This document shows positions 21,839 to 32,740 of a DNA stretch of 64,000 nt, piece by piece. Origin of the DNA: Neostapfia colusana (lineage: Eukaryota > Streptophyta > Magnoliopsida > Poales > Poaceae). The stretch spans positions 53,845,136-53,909,135 of the forward strand of contig JASWHV010000004.1 in assembly GCA_030760725.1 (NCBI GenBank), read 5' to 3'. The first letter of the stretch is position 1, and the number at the start of each line of letters is the position of its first letter. Below the pieces are notes generated by a model, which saw only the letters and a program-made list of their open reading frames with translations, had not been told where the DNA came from and did no database searches. The position numbers and the translations under genes are program-made.

Positions 21839-22655
21839 AGCAGCCTGAGCCCATAATCCAGCCGGTTGGACCTTTCCTACCAATTCTTTACATCGACATC
21901 TCTTCATCACGCCTTGGAACCATGTTGCCACGTCCATGCACTCCTTGCACACGTGCAAACACCTTCCAACGACGTCTACAATATCTTCATATGCATTGTT
22001 CTTGATCCAAACATGTTGCGCGACCTCCCGATCAACTTAACTACAATTCCTTCCGAACTTGGTTGTTGAACCTCATCTTCTCCCTAAGACTAGTTCAATG
22101 GATCCCGTCACCTGCCATATCTTGAACTCAAGCAACACCTGCACATGAATAAACAACCAATAGTTTCGAGCACAAGTCCGTGACTTGACTCACGTTAGTT
22201 CCGAAAACCACAACACCTTATGTGAACACCTCACATAAGCATGTTACAAACCATAGAAAAATGTTAACCACCATAAACAGCCATAGCACTTCACAAACTT
22301 TGTAAAAGAATACTAAGCAAACTTTCCATAGACGTAAAGAAAGTTTGAAACATTTGCATGGTAAAAACAGAACCATTGCGATTTAGCTCCGGACCCTGCC
22401 AAAGCTAACCGGACCTTGAGCCGGAGCTTAACAAAGCTAGCAGAACATAGCACCGGAACTTACCAAAGCTAGTCGGACCTACCGCCAGAGCTAACCAAAC
22501 ACATGTCGGACATAGCCACAGCAAGTCGGACCTTACGTCGGATGTTCTCGGAGCTCGGACCTAGAGTCAGACCTTGACAAAAAGAGTGTTTTGGCAGAAT
22601 TCAAAACTTTTATCGTTATAGCCAATGTATTCAGCACACATAGGTCTCACAACAC
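21839..22655. other. Unassigned stretch with degenerate GGTCCGAC-type repeats
   Basis: About 0.8 kb between the B1 LTR start and the broken end of the B2 gag. It matches none of the LTR families here and holds no convincing ORF. Within 22380-22575 short motifs recur (read on the minus strand: GGTCCG(A/G)C and TTAGCT(T/C)(T/C)GG, every 20-30 bp). It is probably part of another repeat. The sequence switches from gag to this stretch at about 22655. Confidence 0.5.
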
Positions 22656-23597
22656 GATGGTCGGAAGCTTGACGCATTATTTTGTCGACCGCGAAACTGA
22701 GGCGGTCGCGGCGGTGGCTGCCATCTCTGACCGGATGGTGAGCGATACACCACGTGGTATTTTTGTGGCGCCCCACCACTGCTGCTCGTCAGCGCGCTGC
22801 GTTTCCTCTTATCAGAACCGCGCTCACGCTGAGCATTTTCTTGTAAAATCGTGGCATTAACAAGATCGTTGAATGTGACGAGATTGCTTTGGGCGAGATG
22901 GACCTTCATTTTGGAATTCAGGCCCCGGAAGAATGCGTTTCGCTTCTCCTTCCTCCGTTCCCACAAATCCTGGCGCATACTGTGCCAGCCTGTTGAATGA
23001 TATGGAGTACTCATGAGCACTCCTCTCGCATTGTTTCAGCTCCAAAAACTCCTGGAACTTCCCCTCCTTAACCCCGGGAGGTATATGATAGGCGCGGAAT
23101 GCCTCCCGGAACTCCGTCCATGTGACGGCATGGCCAGCCGGTAAGGAGGCGGTGTCGTTCGCCCACCAGGTACCGGCTTCCCCTTGAAGCTGATGCGCTG
23201 CGTACAGCGCCTTCTGGTGTTCGGTGCACCGTAGTAACCCGAACTTTGCCTCGATAGTGCGGATGAAGCTTTCCGCCTCCAGAGGCTCTTCGGCCTCCGT
23301 AAGGACCGGTGGATGGGTCGCCAGGAAGTCCGAATATGAACTTTGTTGGAGCTGGCATTGCCCATTGTCTTGGCGTCCTCCCTGATGGGACGCATTCTGT
23401 TGCACTAGCATTCGCAGCAACTCGGTTTGCTCGTCGCACGAGCTGAGTACTGCAGCGAGAACCTCCACAAGATTTCTTGGAAGTTCTGGCGGTGGAGGAG
23501 GTGGTTTCTGCTGCGTCGTGATTTTCTCCAGAGGTGGAGACTCATCACCACGAACGTGACTTGGACCTCCCTCTTGCGTGGACAGTGTACGCACCAT
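22656..23597 (-). pseudogene. Truncated gag of element B2
   Basis: A minus-strand gag beginning MVRTLSTQEGG, with the ATG at 23597-23595 one base after an acceptor-like TGCAG. A Pro-rich N-terminal segment is followed by the Ty3/gypsy gag domain, including GTWWANDTASLPAGHAVTW and FREAFRAYHIPPGV, then SPQKYRMVYRSPSG-like C-terminal sequence shared with the C2 gag at 57690-57740. The frame shifts once near 23000. Sequence identity to C2 stops at about 22655, before the zinc knuckle, so the gene is cut short and no protease or reverse transcriptase follows. It cannot make a functional capsid protein as it stands. Confidence 0.85.
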
Positions 23598-25549
23598 TCT
23601 GCATTCATACCATTTAAACAATCAGCACATGTTTGATTACTTCATTCAGTCTATACAATACTAGTGCGAGAATGAACAATTTATACGCATAACATTCATC
23701 CATATGGATAAAGTATAAACTTTATACAACATATACATCCCTGGACCATGTCACACGATCGAGTTCCAAAGTAATGATCTTTATGGATTAAATGTTCATT
23801 TCGACCATCGTGGGTCGCCACGGGATGTTAAGTGCGTTAGCATGCGTAATTCCTCGCTATTGTACTGGACCCAAACATGTCCTCACTCGAAGTGATATAT
23901 TGAATGCATAAACTTTTCAACTCCAACTCGCTGTTTTACAACAGCCGCTGGATATCGAAATGTAAAACTAAATGCTTTGGTTGAAAAACTCCAACATGGT
24001 GTTCTCTGTCCAGCTTTGGTCCAGCAGACCAGTTGGAAGAATTTAACTATTTTGGCCAGCTTGGAGGAAAATTCTGGACTAGAGTTCACCAACAAAATTG
24101 TATTAGACTCAAAAATAAATCCAGATTGTATTTATTTGCCTCTATAGCCTTCCTGATTTATGAGTTATGGTTTTTACAAGTTGACAGAAGTTTCTCAGGA
24201 ATTTTGATAGCACCGCCTTTGCATGTGGCTGTTTTGTTCACAAAATTCCTACTATTTCTGCCCCCAATCTAGGAAAACACTGAACTACAAAGTTGTAGCA
24301 CATTTCCTACACTTTCCAACGGTATCTTACTTGATCCTTAGAAATTTTTCTACAGAAAGTTGTGGTCGAAATACAGAAAATTACACAGAGCATTTTTGGG
24401 TTGCCCTGTTTCTGGACAGTGCATACTCCTCTGAGATTTCCATCCATTTGGAGGGCGATTCTGTTCTGGAGTTTTACAGAAAAGTTGTAGAACACTTGAA
24501 ATCCTTTCCAGAATGGTATCACACACCTCCAATTGTTGAACCAATCATAATTTCTACCCTGTTTAAGTTCAGCAATAATTTCTGCCGAAACAGGGGAGGT
24601 TGTTCCTAAATCTTTGGAATTGAATCTATACTTCCAATTGACTCTCAGTTCAATATGAGAGTTCAATTACCCCTAAATAGAATCCTAAACTTCATTTTGA
24701 CTCTTTTCATTGAAAATATCCTTTTGATGCAACTAATACTCATCTCGGTACTACGTTTCTAAACCAAAGAAAAATCCTAAGCCGGTATTCCAGCATATAC
24801 GTGTCAAATGGTGAAACTAAAGACGTCACACACAAACGATTTCTACACGTCATGCGGTTAATGTACCTGCAGAAAACCACACAATAATGTGCATGCAATG
24901 GTTTTTGACATTTCAGGTAGTTCCATATCATAGTAAAAACATACGGTCCATATCATTGCCATACGGATCGTCCTTGAGTCAAGCCACGTCTCAAGGTACA
25001 TGGTCGTGTTTTCACACCACACGACGGGGAACCCGAGTAGAGCATGAACGGGTCGTCACGGTTGGGAATTTTATTAACCAAATGGATACCACCTACTGCC
25101 TCATGACCGTTGAGGCACACCGATGGCGAGCGCTGTGTATGGCCCTTTGAACATTGAACGTTCAAGAGTTGCATACTATCGTGTTGCTTACCACACGATG
25201 GGGCATTCTCACTTTTGCCTAAGGCACGCTGGAGATCAGCGTTTTCATATGCTCTCAGAACCATGGAGAGGTTCAGAGACTCATATTAACTACCGTGCCA
25301 AGCCACGGTAAACCATTCCATACTAGTGCTCCTATGGTGAGCTTACCACAACTGATCCACCTGCGGTGGCGTAACTTACCTCTTACCTGACGTTGGAGCG
25401 TTGTTATAGAATGTATAACAAGTATGTTAGCATTTCCACCTTAGTAACTACTACCATCAGAAACATTATGTGGGCATAGTGACTAATCCTCAGTCGATTA
25501 CTTCTAAATTTTGAAAATAGGCTCTTTTCGAGTGTGCTATTCCCAATGC
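23598..25549 (-). other. Untranslated leader of B2, no orf0
   Basis: Runs from the primer binding site to gag. The stretch at 24960-25260 is similar to the reverse complement of 62890-63170 in the B4 leader, and 24725-24840 carries a conserved leader block found in C1, C2 and B4. There is no orf0: the distance from primer binding site to gag is about 1.95 kb, against 2.7 kb in C2 after removing the A2 insertion. No other gene is seen; short frames here are not conserved. Confidence 0.7.
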
Positions 25550-25562
25550 GGCTCTGATACCA
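25550..25562 (-). other. Primer binding site, initiator Met-tRNA (B2)
   Basis: On the minus strand TGGTATCAGAGCC, 4 nt after the LTR end at 25567. This fixes the orientation of B2 and the inner border of its 5' LTR. Confidence 0.9.
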
Positions 25563-25566
25563 CACC

Positions 25567-28500
25567 TGTGGGGACCACCCCATGGTTCACCCACTCCGGG
25601 ATCGCAGAGGGTGGTGCCGTGCAATGCGCCACCCAACAGCACACAAGAAAATATTGATAACAACATACAAACTTTTATTTGACATGAAAATACAGTTGAA
25701 GTCCTTCACAAACTTTTTTATACAGCGGAAGTATTATACATAGCTACACTCTCATCCTAACCAAGCAAAAGTGCAGCCGTCCAGCACGGGGACGCTACAC
25801 ACTAGCACCATTAAACCGGAGATCACGACGGCGTGCAGGGCTCCAGCTCGGCCGTGTACCCCGACGGGGGCATCGCCTCGTCCTCGGACCCCTCCTCATA
25901 GCTCTCACCTGCACACAGCTCAAATATTGCAACCGTGAGCACGATGGCTCAGCAAGGCTTAACCGACAACCCTAGTCATGGAACTCTACATGCAGGGATG
26001 TGTAATATAGGCAAAAGACTTTGCAATAAAGACACACCTACATGTTAATCCTTACTTTCAGTTTTATAGCAGCAGATTAATGAGCCTTAGGCAGCCCTCA
26101 CATCGGAAGTCCACAATCAAACAAGAAACACTTTCCTCCGATGTGGTTATGCCCAAAGTGGAAGATAAACTTAATTAGCTCTACATCTACAGCAGACATG
26201 GTTTCAAGACATTAATAGTTCAACACAGCATAATATCATTCATCTGGCTTCTTTCACTTCTTACTACATCACAGAACAGTGAACAAGCGGTACTAAAATA
26301 ACGGCGAGGGATGGTGATTGCAATCAGGAGACACCCGGACAACACGTCACATACACCCACTTTCAAAAGTGTGATGCCACACACCTTCCTACACTGTTGT
26401 ATGCAACAACCTTTCAAAGGAAACCCAAATTCTGAACCGGTCCATCCGTAAGAGGCAGGAGGTCCCCGCGTGGAGCCTGTTTGTGCCCAATGGTATATTT
26501 ACACCTTGCTACCCTCAACCCACTCCTATAAAACGGTTGGGTAAGCCTCGGCACCCAGATTAACCAATTACATCGGTTTCCTGCTTATGTCAGTATGCCA
26601 TCCGGTACTGTTCGATACTTGTTCATCAGGCCCGCACACGACTCGGTCCTCAATCGACACCAACAGGGCTACGCATGTGAGACCTCCGCTCACTGCATCC
26701 TATCCCCCCTGCTGGGTCTCAGTTTCACATTCTTAATCCATTCTCCACTCTTTTCCATACCGTGTGATAAAACCTTACCTCGTGAGTAGATTCCAACTAC
26801 TCGACTTCTACCGAGATCCTAATCATATTAGCATGGCATTCGCTACTCGTCGAGTTTGTAAACTGTCCAACCCTTCATAGGATTTAAAGTCATGCAAGTG
26901 GGGTTTCAAACACCTTAACTCTAATGCAAGCAAATCAACCTAGACATAAGTGATACAAATGAAAACTTTGAAAAAAGGTAATTAAATGCAAATCGAGGCT
27001 TGCCTGGTTGTGAGTTAAACAGAAAGTCAGCGTCTAGTGGGAGGACGTCCAATGGCTCCGGGGTGTCCTCAACTTCGATCACTATATGAAAGGTAGCAAA
27101 ATATATGTATGAGTGCTAATGAATTACAACAAGTGAACTTCTATTCATAGCTACTGCTATTTATGTCACTTAATTTGCTTTGGGATATTTCCAGTGGATA
27201 CTAGACTCTCTAAGGATGATCTGAGCAAAATTTGGAGAAATTTCATTGCATCTTGTGGTCTCCAAAATTCCCACAAGTACAAGGCTTATCTGAATTTTTG
27301 AGCCCAAATCTGGAGTTTTAACATGTCTAACAGTGGAAGATCTAATTAGGGTAAGTCTCCATGGTTCTAACAAAATTTGTTTCACCATTTTCAGAGCTAC
27401 CAAAAGGGAGATATGGGTTTTTCAAGTTTGGGTAAAAATCTGAAAATGTCTCTGTTCATTTTTCTCATTTTTCAGAGACATAAAGGATTGACACCACATT
27501 TGGCCAAGCAAATGAGGTCCAATGCATCTGAAACTTTTACTGGAGTTTAAGGATTTTTGAAAGAATGTCTTGCCCAAATTTGGGAATTTTCCAATAAAGA
27601 GAACTCCTGTAATAATTCCTACAAGATTTTATTTAAATTAATTAATGACCCAAATCTAGGGACTTTCATAACCATTGGGCTACACCGCTGGATACTACTC
27701 TCTGACTGGAATCCAACAAAATTTGTTTGACAATTTTTGGACATTCCTACACAATGTTATGGCTCTTCAAAGTTTGAACTGAAATAGGAAAAATCCTGAA
27801 ATGTTTAAAACCTGCCCATGGGCCCCAACCGTCATCACCTTCTTCAATCCCGCGCCAAACAGGGGACCCGGCGGCGCCCTTCGGCGAGGGTCGCCGGAAC
27901 GGCCTTCCCGGCCACCTCCTGGCTCCATAGTCGCCGTCCCCCATTTTCCAACCCACTGAACACGGTGGTGTCGCCGGCGGCCGAAACTCGCCGGAAAATA
28001 CGCGTGCACCGGTGACTGCAAAGGTTAGGGTTCCGGCGAGGTCGGGATGCTTCATTTCTCCACCAAACGATCAGCTCTCTGGCTCTAGAGCACCAGGGGG
28101 TCGTGGAGAAGCTATAACAGGCTGCCTAACTCGATGAAACGGCCAGCAAACTAGGGTTCAACGCTGAGCCGAGGTGGTTTCCAATGGCGGCGTGAAAATC
28201 GGCTAGAATATGGCAAATTCTTGATGGTTTTCCTCGGTTCTTTGTCGAGGATGGGCGCTAGGGAGTGTAGAAGCTACGTGCAAGTCAGCTCGAGTGTTGG
28301 TTGATTGTGTAACCCGAGTTTGGGTTTAAACCAGCTCAACTCTTCTATACTAGGGTTCGGGAAAGAGTGAAATTCGAGCTACACGGTGGATCATTTGCCA
28401 AACGGCTTTCAGCTACACCATATAGGGCTACCCACACACCTTTTTTGTGTAGAAAGTTGTAGGAGAGGTTGGCCGGATTGGGCTGTCGACGGTGAGCCGA

Positions 28501-29492
28501 AATGACGTTCCGCCGGTTCACCTCGGGAGCTCGCCGCAAACTCCAATTTGCGGTCCACAGCAGCAAGAAACGGCCGAGATGATGTGGTAGGTCACGGTAG
28601 CTCATGGTGGCGCTTCTTTTCGGTGTTGGCACCTCGAGGTACCAGTGATCGGGCACTGTGTTTGCGGTGGAACGCCGAGAGCGTCGGCGAGAGGGTTCTT
28701 CACGCGCGCGTGAGCAAAGCAGCGTGACGTATGGGTGGGAGAGAAGAATTTCGATATTGGTTCGTGTGGGAGAGATAAGGGTGGACACTGGTTAGAGAAA
28801 CGCTGAGGCAAACATCTCACCGGCCATGGCGCAGCTCGGTGGCACGCGCTAAACACCCGAAGCAAAGAAAACAGTCGGTTGTAAAGAGTGTGTGGCTGAC
28901 AAAGGGGTCCCACCTACTCATTTCTTTATCAATTTTTTCCACTGATCCTTTTTCCACAGCTACTCAAATTTAAAATCCATACTTCAACACCAAGTCAAGT
29001 TTTGAAATTTTTAAATTCAAATGGACTTAATTCTGGTGTGGAATTTGAAATGTATTTGGCTCTTTGAATTTGAATTGGAATTTGAATCTTCCCTTTTGTA
29101 TTGTTCCAAAAGCATAGCAAACCAACTCAAATATTTTTTGAACTTTGGCATTTCTGCTAATTCAAATGTAGAGAACACATTTGTTGAACCAAATTTGCAA
29201 ATTGAGGAAGTTGGTATTTGGAAACTGAAATTTAAATTCAGATTCGAGGGCTTCCTCTTTTAATCCCAAACAAATATTAGAACCCCTCCAAATGAGCTGA
29301 AATTTGGAAGGTTGAATATTTGACATATGAAGACCCAAGTTATGAATTCAGATCTCCATGTTTGGAAGTTTTTGGGAAGTTTGAATTCTTACTTTGAACT
29401 CACACCGTTATAATTCAAAGTTTTAATTCCCCTCATTTTTCCTATGTGTAAACGTGCTGAATTTCTTGCTACCACTTTTCGGGGATTTTACA
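25567..29492 (-). mobile_element. 5' LTR of B2 (minus), about 3.9 kb
   Basis: On the minus strand the 3' end is ...GGTCCCCACA at 25567, next to the primer binding site. The likely 5' start is TGTAAAATCCCC at 29492, chosen for the TG and its resemblance to TGTAACA(C/G)CCC; this border is less certain. The stretch 26780-28900 aligns with B1 and B3. A near-hairpin (25612-25632) matches the terminal hairpin of C1, C2 and B4 with one mismatch. No genes are seen. Confidence 0.75.
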
Positions 29493-30062
29493 TGTGCCAC
29501 CAAATATTGCTCACTAAATTTCAGATTTGTGAACCCTTAACTTGTGGCTAAAAGTGGAATTAAGGACGAACTTGTAGACGGGTCCATTTGCTGCAAATTA
29601 TCATCCTATATGCGAGTATGACCTGAATGTAGAGTTTCATGTGTAGAAGAGTCGGTAAAGACTTGCTGAGCCATCATGCTCACGGTTGCTGCTATGAGTG
29701 TTTGCGGGTGAGGAGTACCCCACGGACTCGGAGTACGAGTCCACCGGCGAGGGCTACACTCCGTCGGGGACTACGGCTGAGTGGGAGCCGTACACGCCAC
29801 GCTGAGGCTGAGTGGAGCTAGTGTGGGTTGTCCGTAGGGCCGGGAAACCAACTTTTGCTAGTTAGGTGTTGGCGTGAGTTGTATAAAAACCTTCCGCTGT
29901 AGTAGACTCTGTAGAGGAGTTGGAACTGAAGTGTGCTACTTTTGTACAAATTCAGTATGTTTAATGTAATACTATGTTTCCTTATGGTGTGTGCTGGCGG
30001 GTGTCGCATCGTGGGGCACCACCCTCTGCGATCCTGGAATGTACAGATTTCGGTCCGTCACA
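29493..30062 (+). mobile_element. 3' end of a plus-strand B/C-type LTR
   Basis: The block GTAGAGTTTCATGTGTAG at about 29630, then TTGCTGAGCCATCATGCTCAC, matches the C LTRs (36300, 41085) and B4 (62110). It ends GGTCCGTCACA at 30062 after a GGTG...CACC hairpin remnant, like the B4 end GGGCCCTCACA at 62544. No primer binding site follows, so it is a solo or 3' LTR end. Its 5' part is missing to the left, possibly because B2 inserted into it. Confidence 0.65.
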
Positions 30063-32740
30063 GATTCCAACTACCCATCTTGTACCGGACTATCTACAAC
30101 ATTAGCCTAGCCAACTACAACGAGGAAAATCCTACACTAACCTTTCTACTCAGGGGTATAATAGTCATGCAAGTGGGTATCAAGCATCCTAGACATAATG
30201 CACAATATCAAGTCTAATAAACATTAGGTGAAGGTAAAGAAAAATTTGAAAAGGCAATTATATGAAAACCGGAGCTTGCCTTGCTCAACGGTTTTGTTAG
30301 TGAATCTAGGAAGTCAATCTTCATCCTGAGAATCCGCCAAATCCGTCACTAGATGGAGATCCTCGCTTTTGAGTTGAACTCCTCGTCAAGCATTGACGTC
30401 GCGTGATCTATTGAGATGCAGATGCACATAAATTTAAATACAATTTAGGAAATGCTTTAAAGCTGTTGTACAAGATAATAATGACTAAGAGGGGAAAACA
30501 ACAGCAAGGTTTCTGTTGTTGGATCTACAACAGTAAAGAAGAAAACTCTAGGTGGAGTGAAAGTAATATTAATCACCATGTGATTTAGACTTTATATGTA
30601 CACCTAGACATAAAGAAGGATAGCTCAAGTTCAAGGGATCCAATGAAGCTGTAAATTTAACTACAGCTTCAAGGGATGGTATGTAGGCATTACGCAAAAT
30701 TTTAGCTAATGGAATGGCTTAATGTGGTCCTAATAATTCCTTATGTGTTTTTACTATTCTGCCTTTCCATCCTATTTATTAAGCTTTACTATGCTGAAAA
30801 GTGGACTTTTTGTGAAGTACACAATGTCCCGAGTCCACAGGACTTGGTTTCATCATTTTTGGAGTTTCCTACATGGAGATATAGAATTTACAAGATTGGG
30901 GAAATCTCTGAAAAAGTTTCTGTTCTTTTTCCTATTTTTCAGAGACATGCAAGATTGAAACATCATTTGTCCTAGCAAATGAGGACCAATGGCTCTGAAA
31001 ATTTTACTGGAGTTCAAGTATATTTAGTTGAAGGTTCTTCCGGAATTCTCCAAATAACAGAACTCCTGGAATTAATTCACTAAAATGTTTCTTAAATGAA
31101 TTAATGAGCCAAATCCTGGGACTTTAATACATATTATGACGCATCACCTGATAGTACTCACTGAGAGGAATCCAACAAAATTTATTTGAGAGTTTTTGGA
31201 CTTCTCTACACCAAGTTATGGCCACTTGAAGTTTGATGGAAATCTGAACAGAAAAAGAAAAAAACTCAAACGGCGGACAGTGGGTCCTACGTTACAGTTT
31301 TCTTCCTCCTCGAGCCAGAGGCTCGGGCGGTGGCGCACGCCGGCGAGGGTTGCCGGAACCGATTTCCCGGCTGCCTCCCAGGCCAAAACTCACCGACTGA
31401 CCGTATTTCCGGCTGCTGAACACAGCTAGATGGTCGTCGGCCACCGGCGATGGCCGGAACACCATGCACAACGACGCAGTGGCATTTAGTGTTCCGGTGA
31501 CCTCAGGAAACCTCATTTATACCCTAAAACAATGGGTTTTTGGCTCTAGAACACCAGGGAATCATGGGGAGTCTAGAATTGGACGCCAACATGGCCGGGG
31601 AGCCCTCGAACCACGTCGTCACCGTGCGGCCGGCGGGGTCCGGAGGATTGCTATTGGGCAAAACTCGGAATTATCCCTCCACACTCAATTTTTCGTCCTA
31701 GTTTCGAAGGAGGACAATCACTAGCTAGTTAGGAGCTCGTGTGTGGAGTTTGAAGCACTAGAAACAAGAATAGAGCAAGAATTTTCCGAGTTCCTACCTC
31801 GAGATCGTGTCGCACCGCCCAGGAGAAAAATTCCAAATTCCCGCGCTATGATCCCTGGCTAGGGCTGAGATTTGGCGAGAAGCAAGTTGGCGGTGCACCG
31901 GTGGGTGGGCTTGCTCGAGCTTGATCCTTCTCGGTGTGGCATGTCCACGGAAGCTGAAACGCGTTCACCGTGTTTCCCTCAGAGCTCGGCTAAAAACTTC
32001 CAATTTCCGAGCACCACGGTGCAGAGAATCAAGGAGTGGAGCTGGTAGTCGGCTAGAGAACGTTTTATGTGTGGGGAGCTCGGGCAACTGAAGCTCGGGT
32101 GGTGTGGCGATTGAAAAAACAGAGAGAGCGAGAGAGAGGAAGCAAATTTCGGTTGTGCTCGTGCATGAAGGATACGAACCGACCAAACGACCGGGCGAGC
32201 AGGAGCTGGCGCCGGGAAGTCATCGGGAAGACGCTGGCCCGGGAGCTGTCACGCGCTCAGCCGAGGGAAGAAAAAAGCATCGGATTGAGATGTTGTGCAG
32301 CTGACCACTGGGGTCCACAGCCCCACAATTTGCCCCTCCCCTCTGTGCTTTGAGATTCCCACACAATTGTTGTCCAAATTTCACCAAATTTAGAGGGTAG
32401 GGTAAAACAAATATGGGAAACTCAATTCTGAAATAAGATTTTTAAATTGAGCAAGATTGGTTCAAATTCAAATTCAGATTTGAATTTAAATGCTCTCTCA
32501 ATTATTCCTTTGGAAAAAAGAGCATATGAGCTCCAAAAATATCCAAATTTGGAATAGAAGCTCTTTGATACATGTGAAATTCATTGGTGGATTCACTTGC
32601 ATGCATTTGTACAACCTGAACATGAATACTTTTAAAAGAACTCAATTTAAGTTTAAATTGCCCCACTCTCTTCATAGTGGATGTTCACATGAGCTCAAAT
32701 CATGTAGTGAAGTCCACTCCTCATGTTATCATGTGTTAAG
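30063..32740 (-). mobile_element. Family B LTR fragment B3 (minus)
   Basis: Aligns with B1: 30063-30600 with 2550-3062, 30600-31400 with 6790-7593, and 31400-32740 with 20268-21680. It lacks the LTR 3' end on the left, where it abuts the LTR ending at 30062. On the right it stops about 150 bp before its expected TGTTACA end, where C1 begins at 32741. ORFs of 60-94 codons inside it are not conserved between copies. No gene is called. Confidence 0.8.

Noticed and set aside
21845..22654. A minus-strand LTR from TGTTGTGAG (22654) to GGGCTCA (21845)
   Set aside because: The flanking pentamers (CAGCC and CGATG) do not match, and no primer binding site or polypurine tract is adjacent, so it is not supported.
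24307..24666. 119-codon minus-strand frame in the B2 leader as a possible orf0
   Set aside because: It has no similarity to the ORF0 of C2 or of family A, does not follow an acceptor-like site, and matches non-coding leader in C1 and C2.
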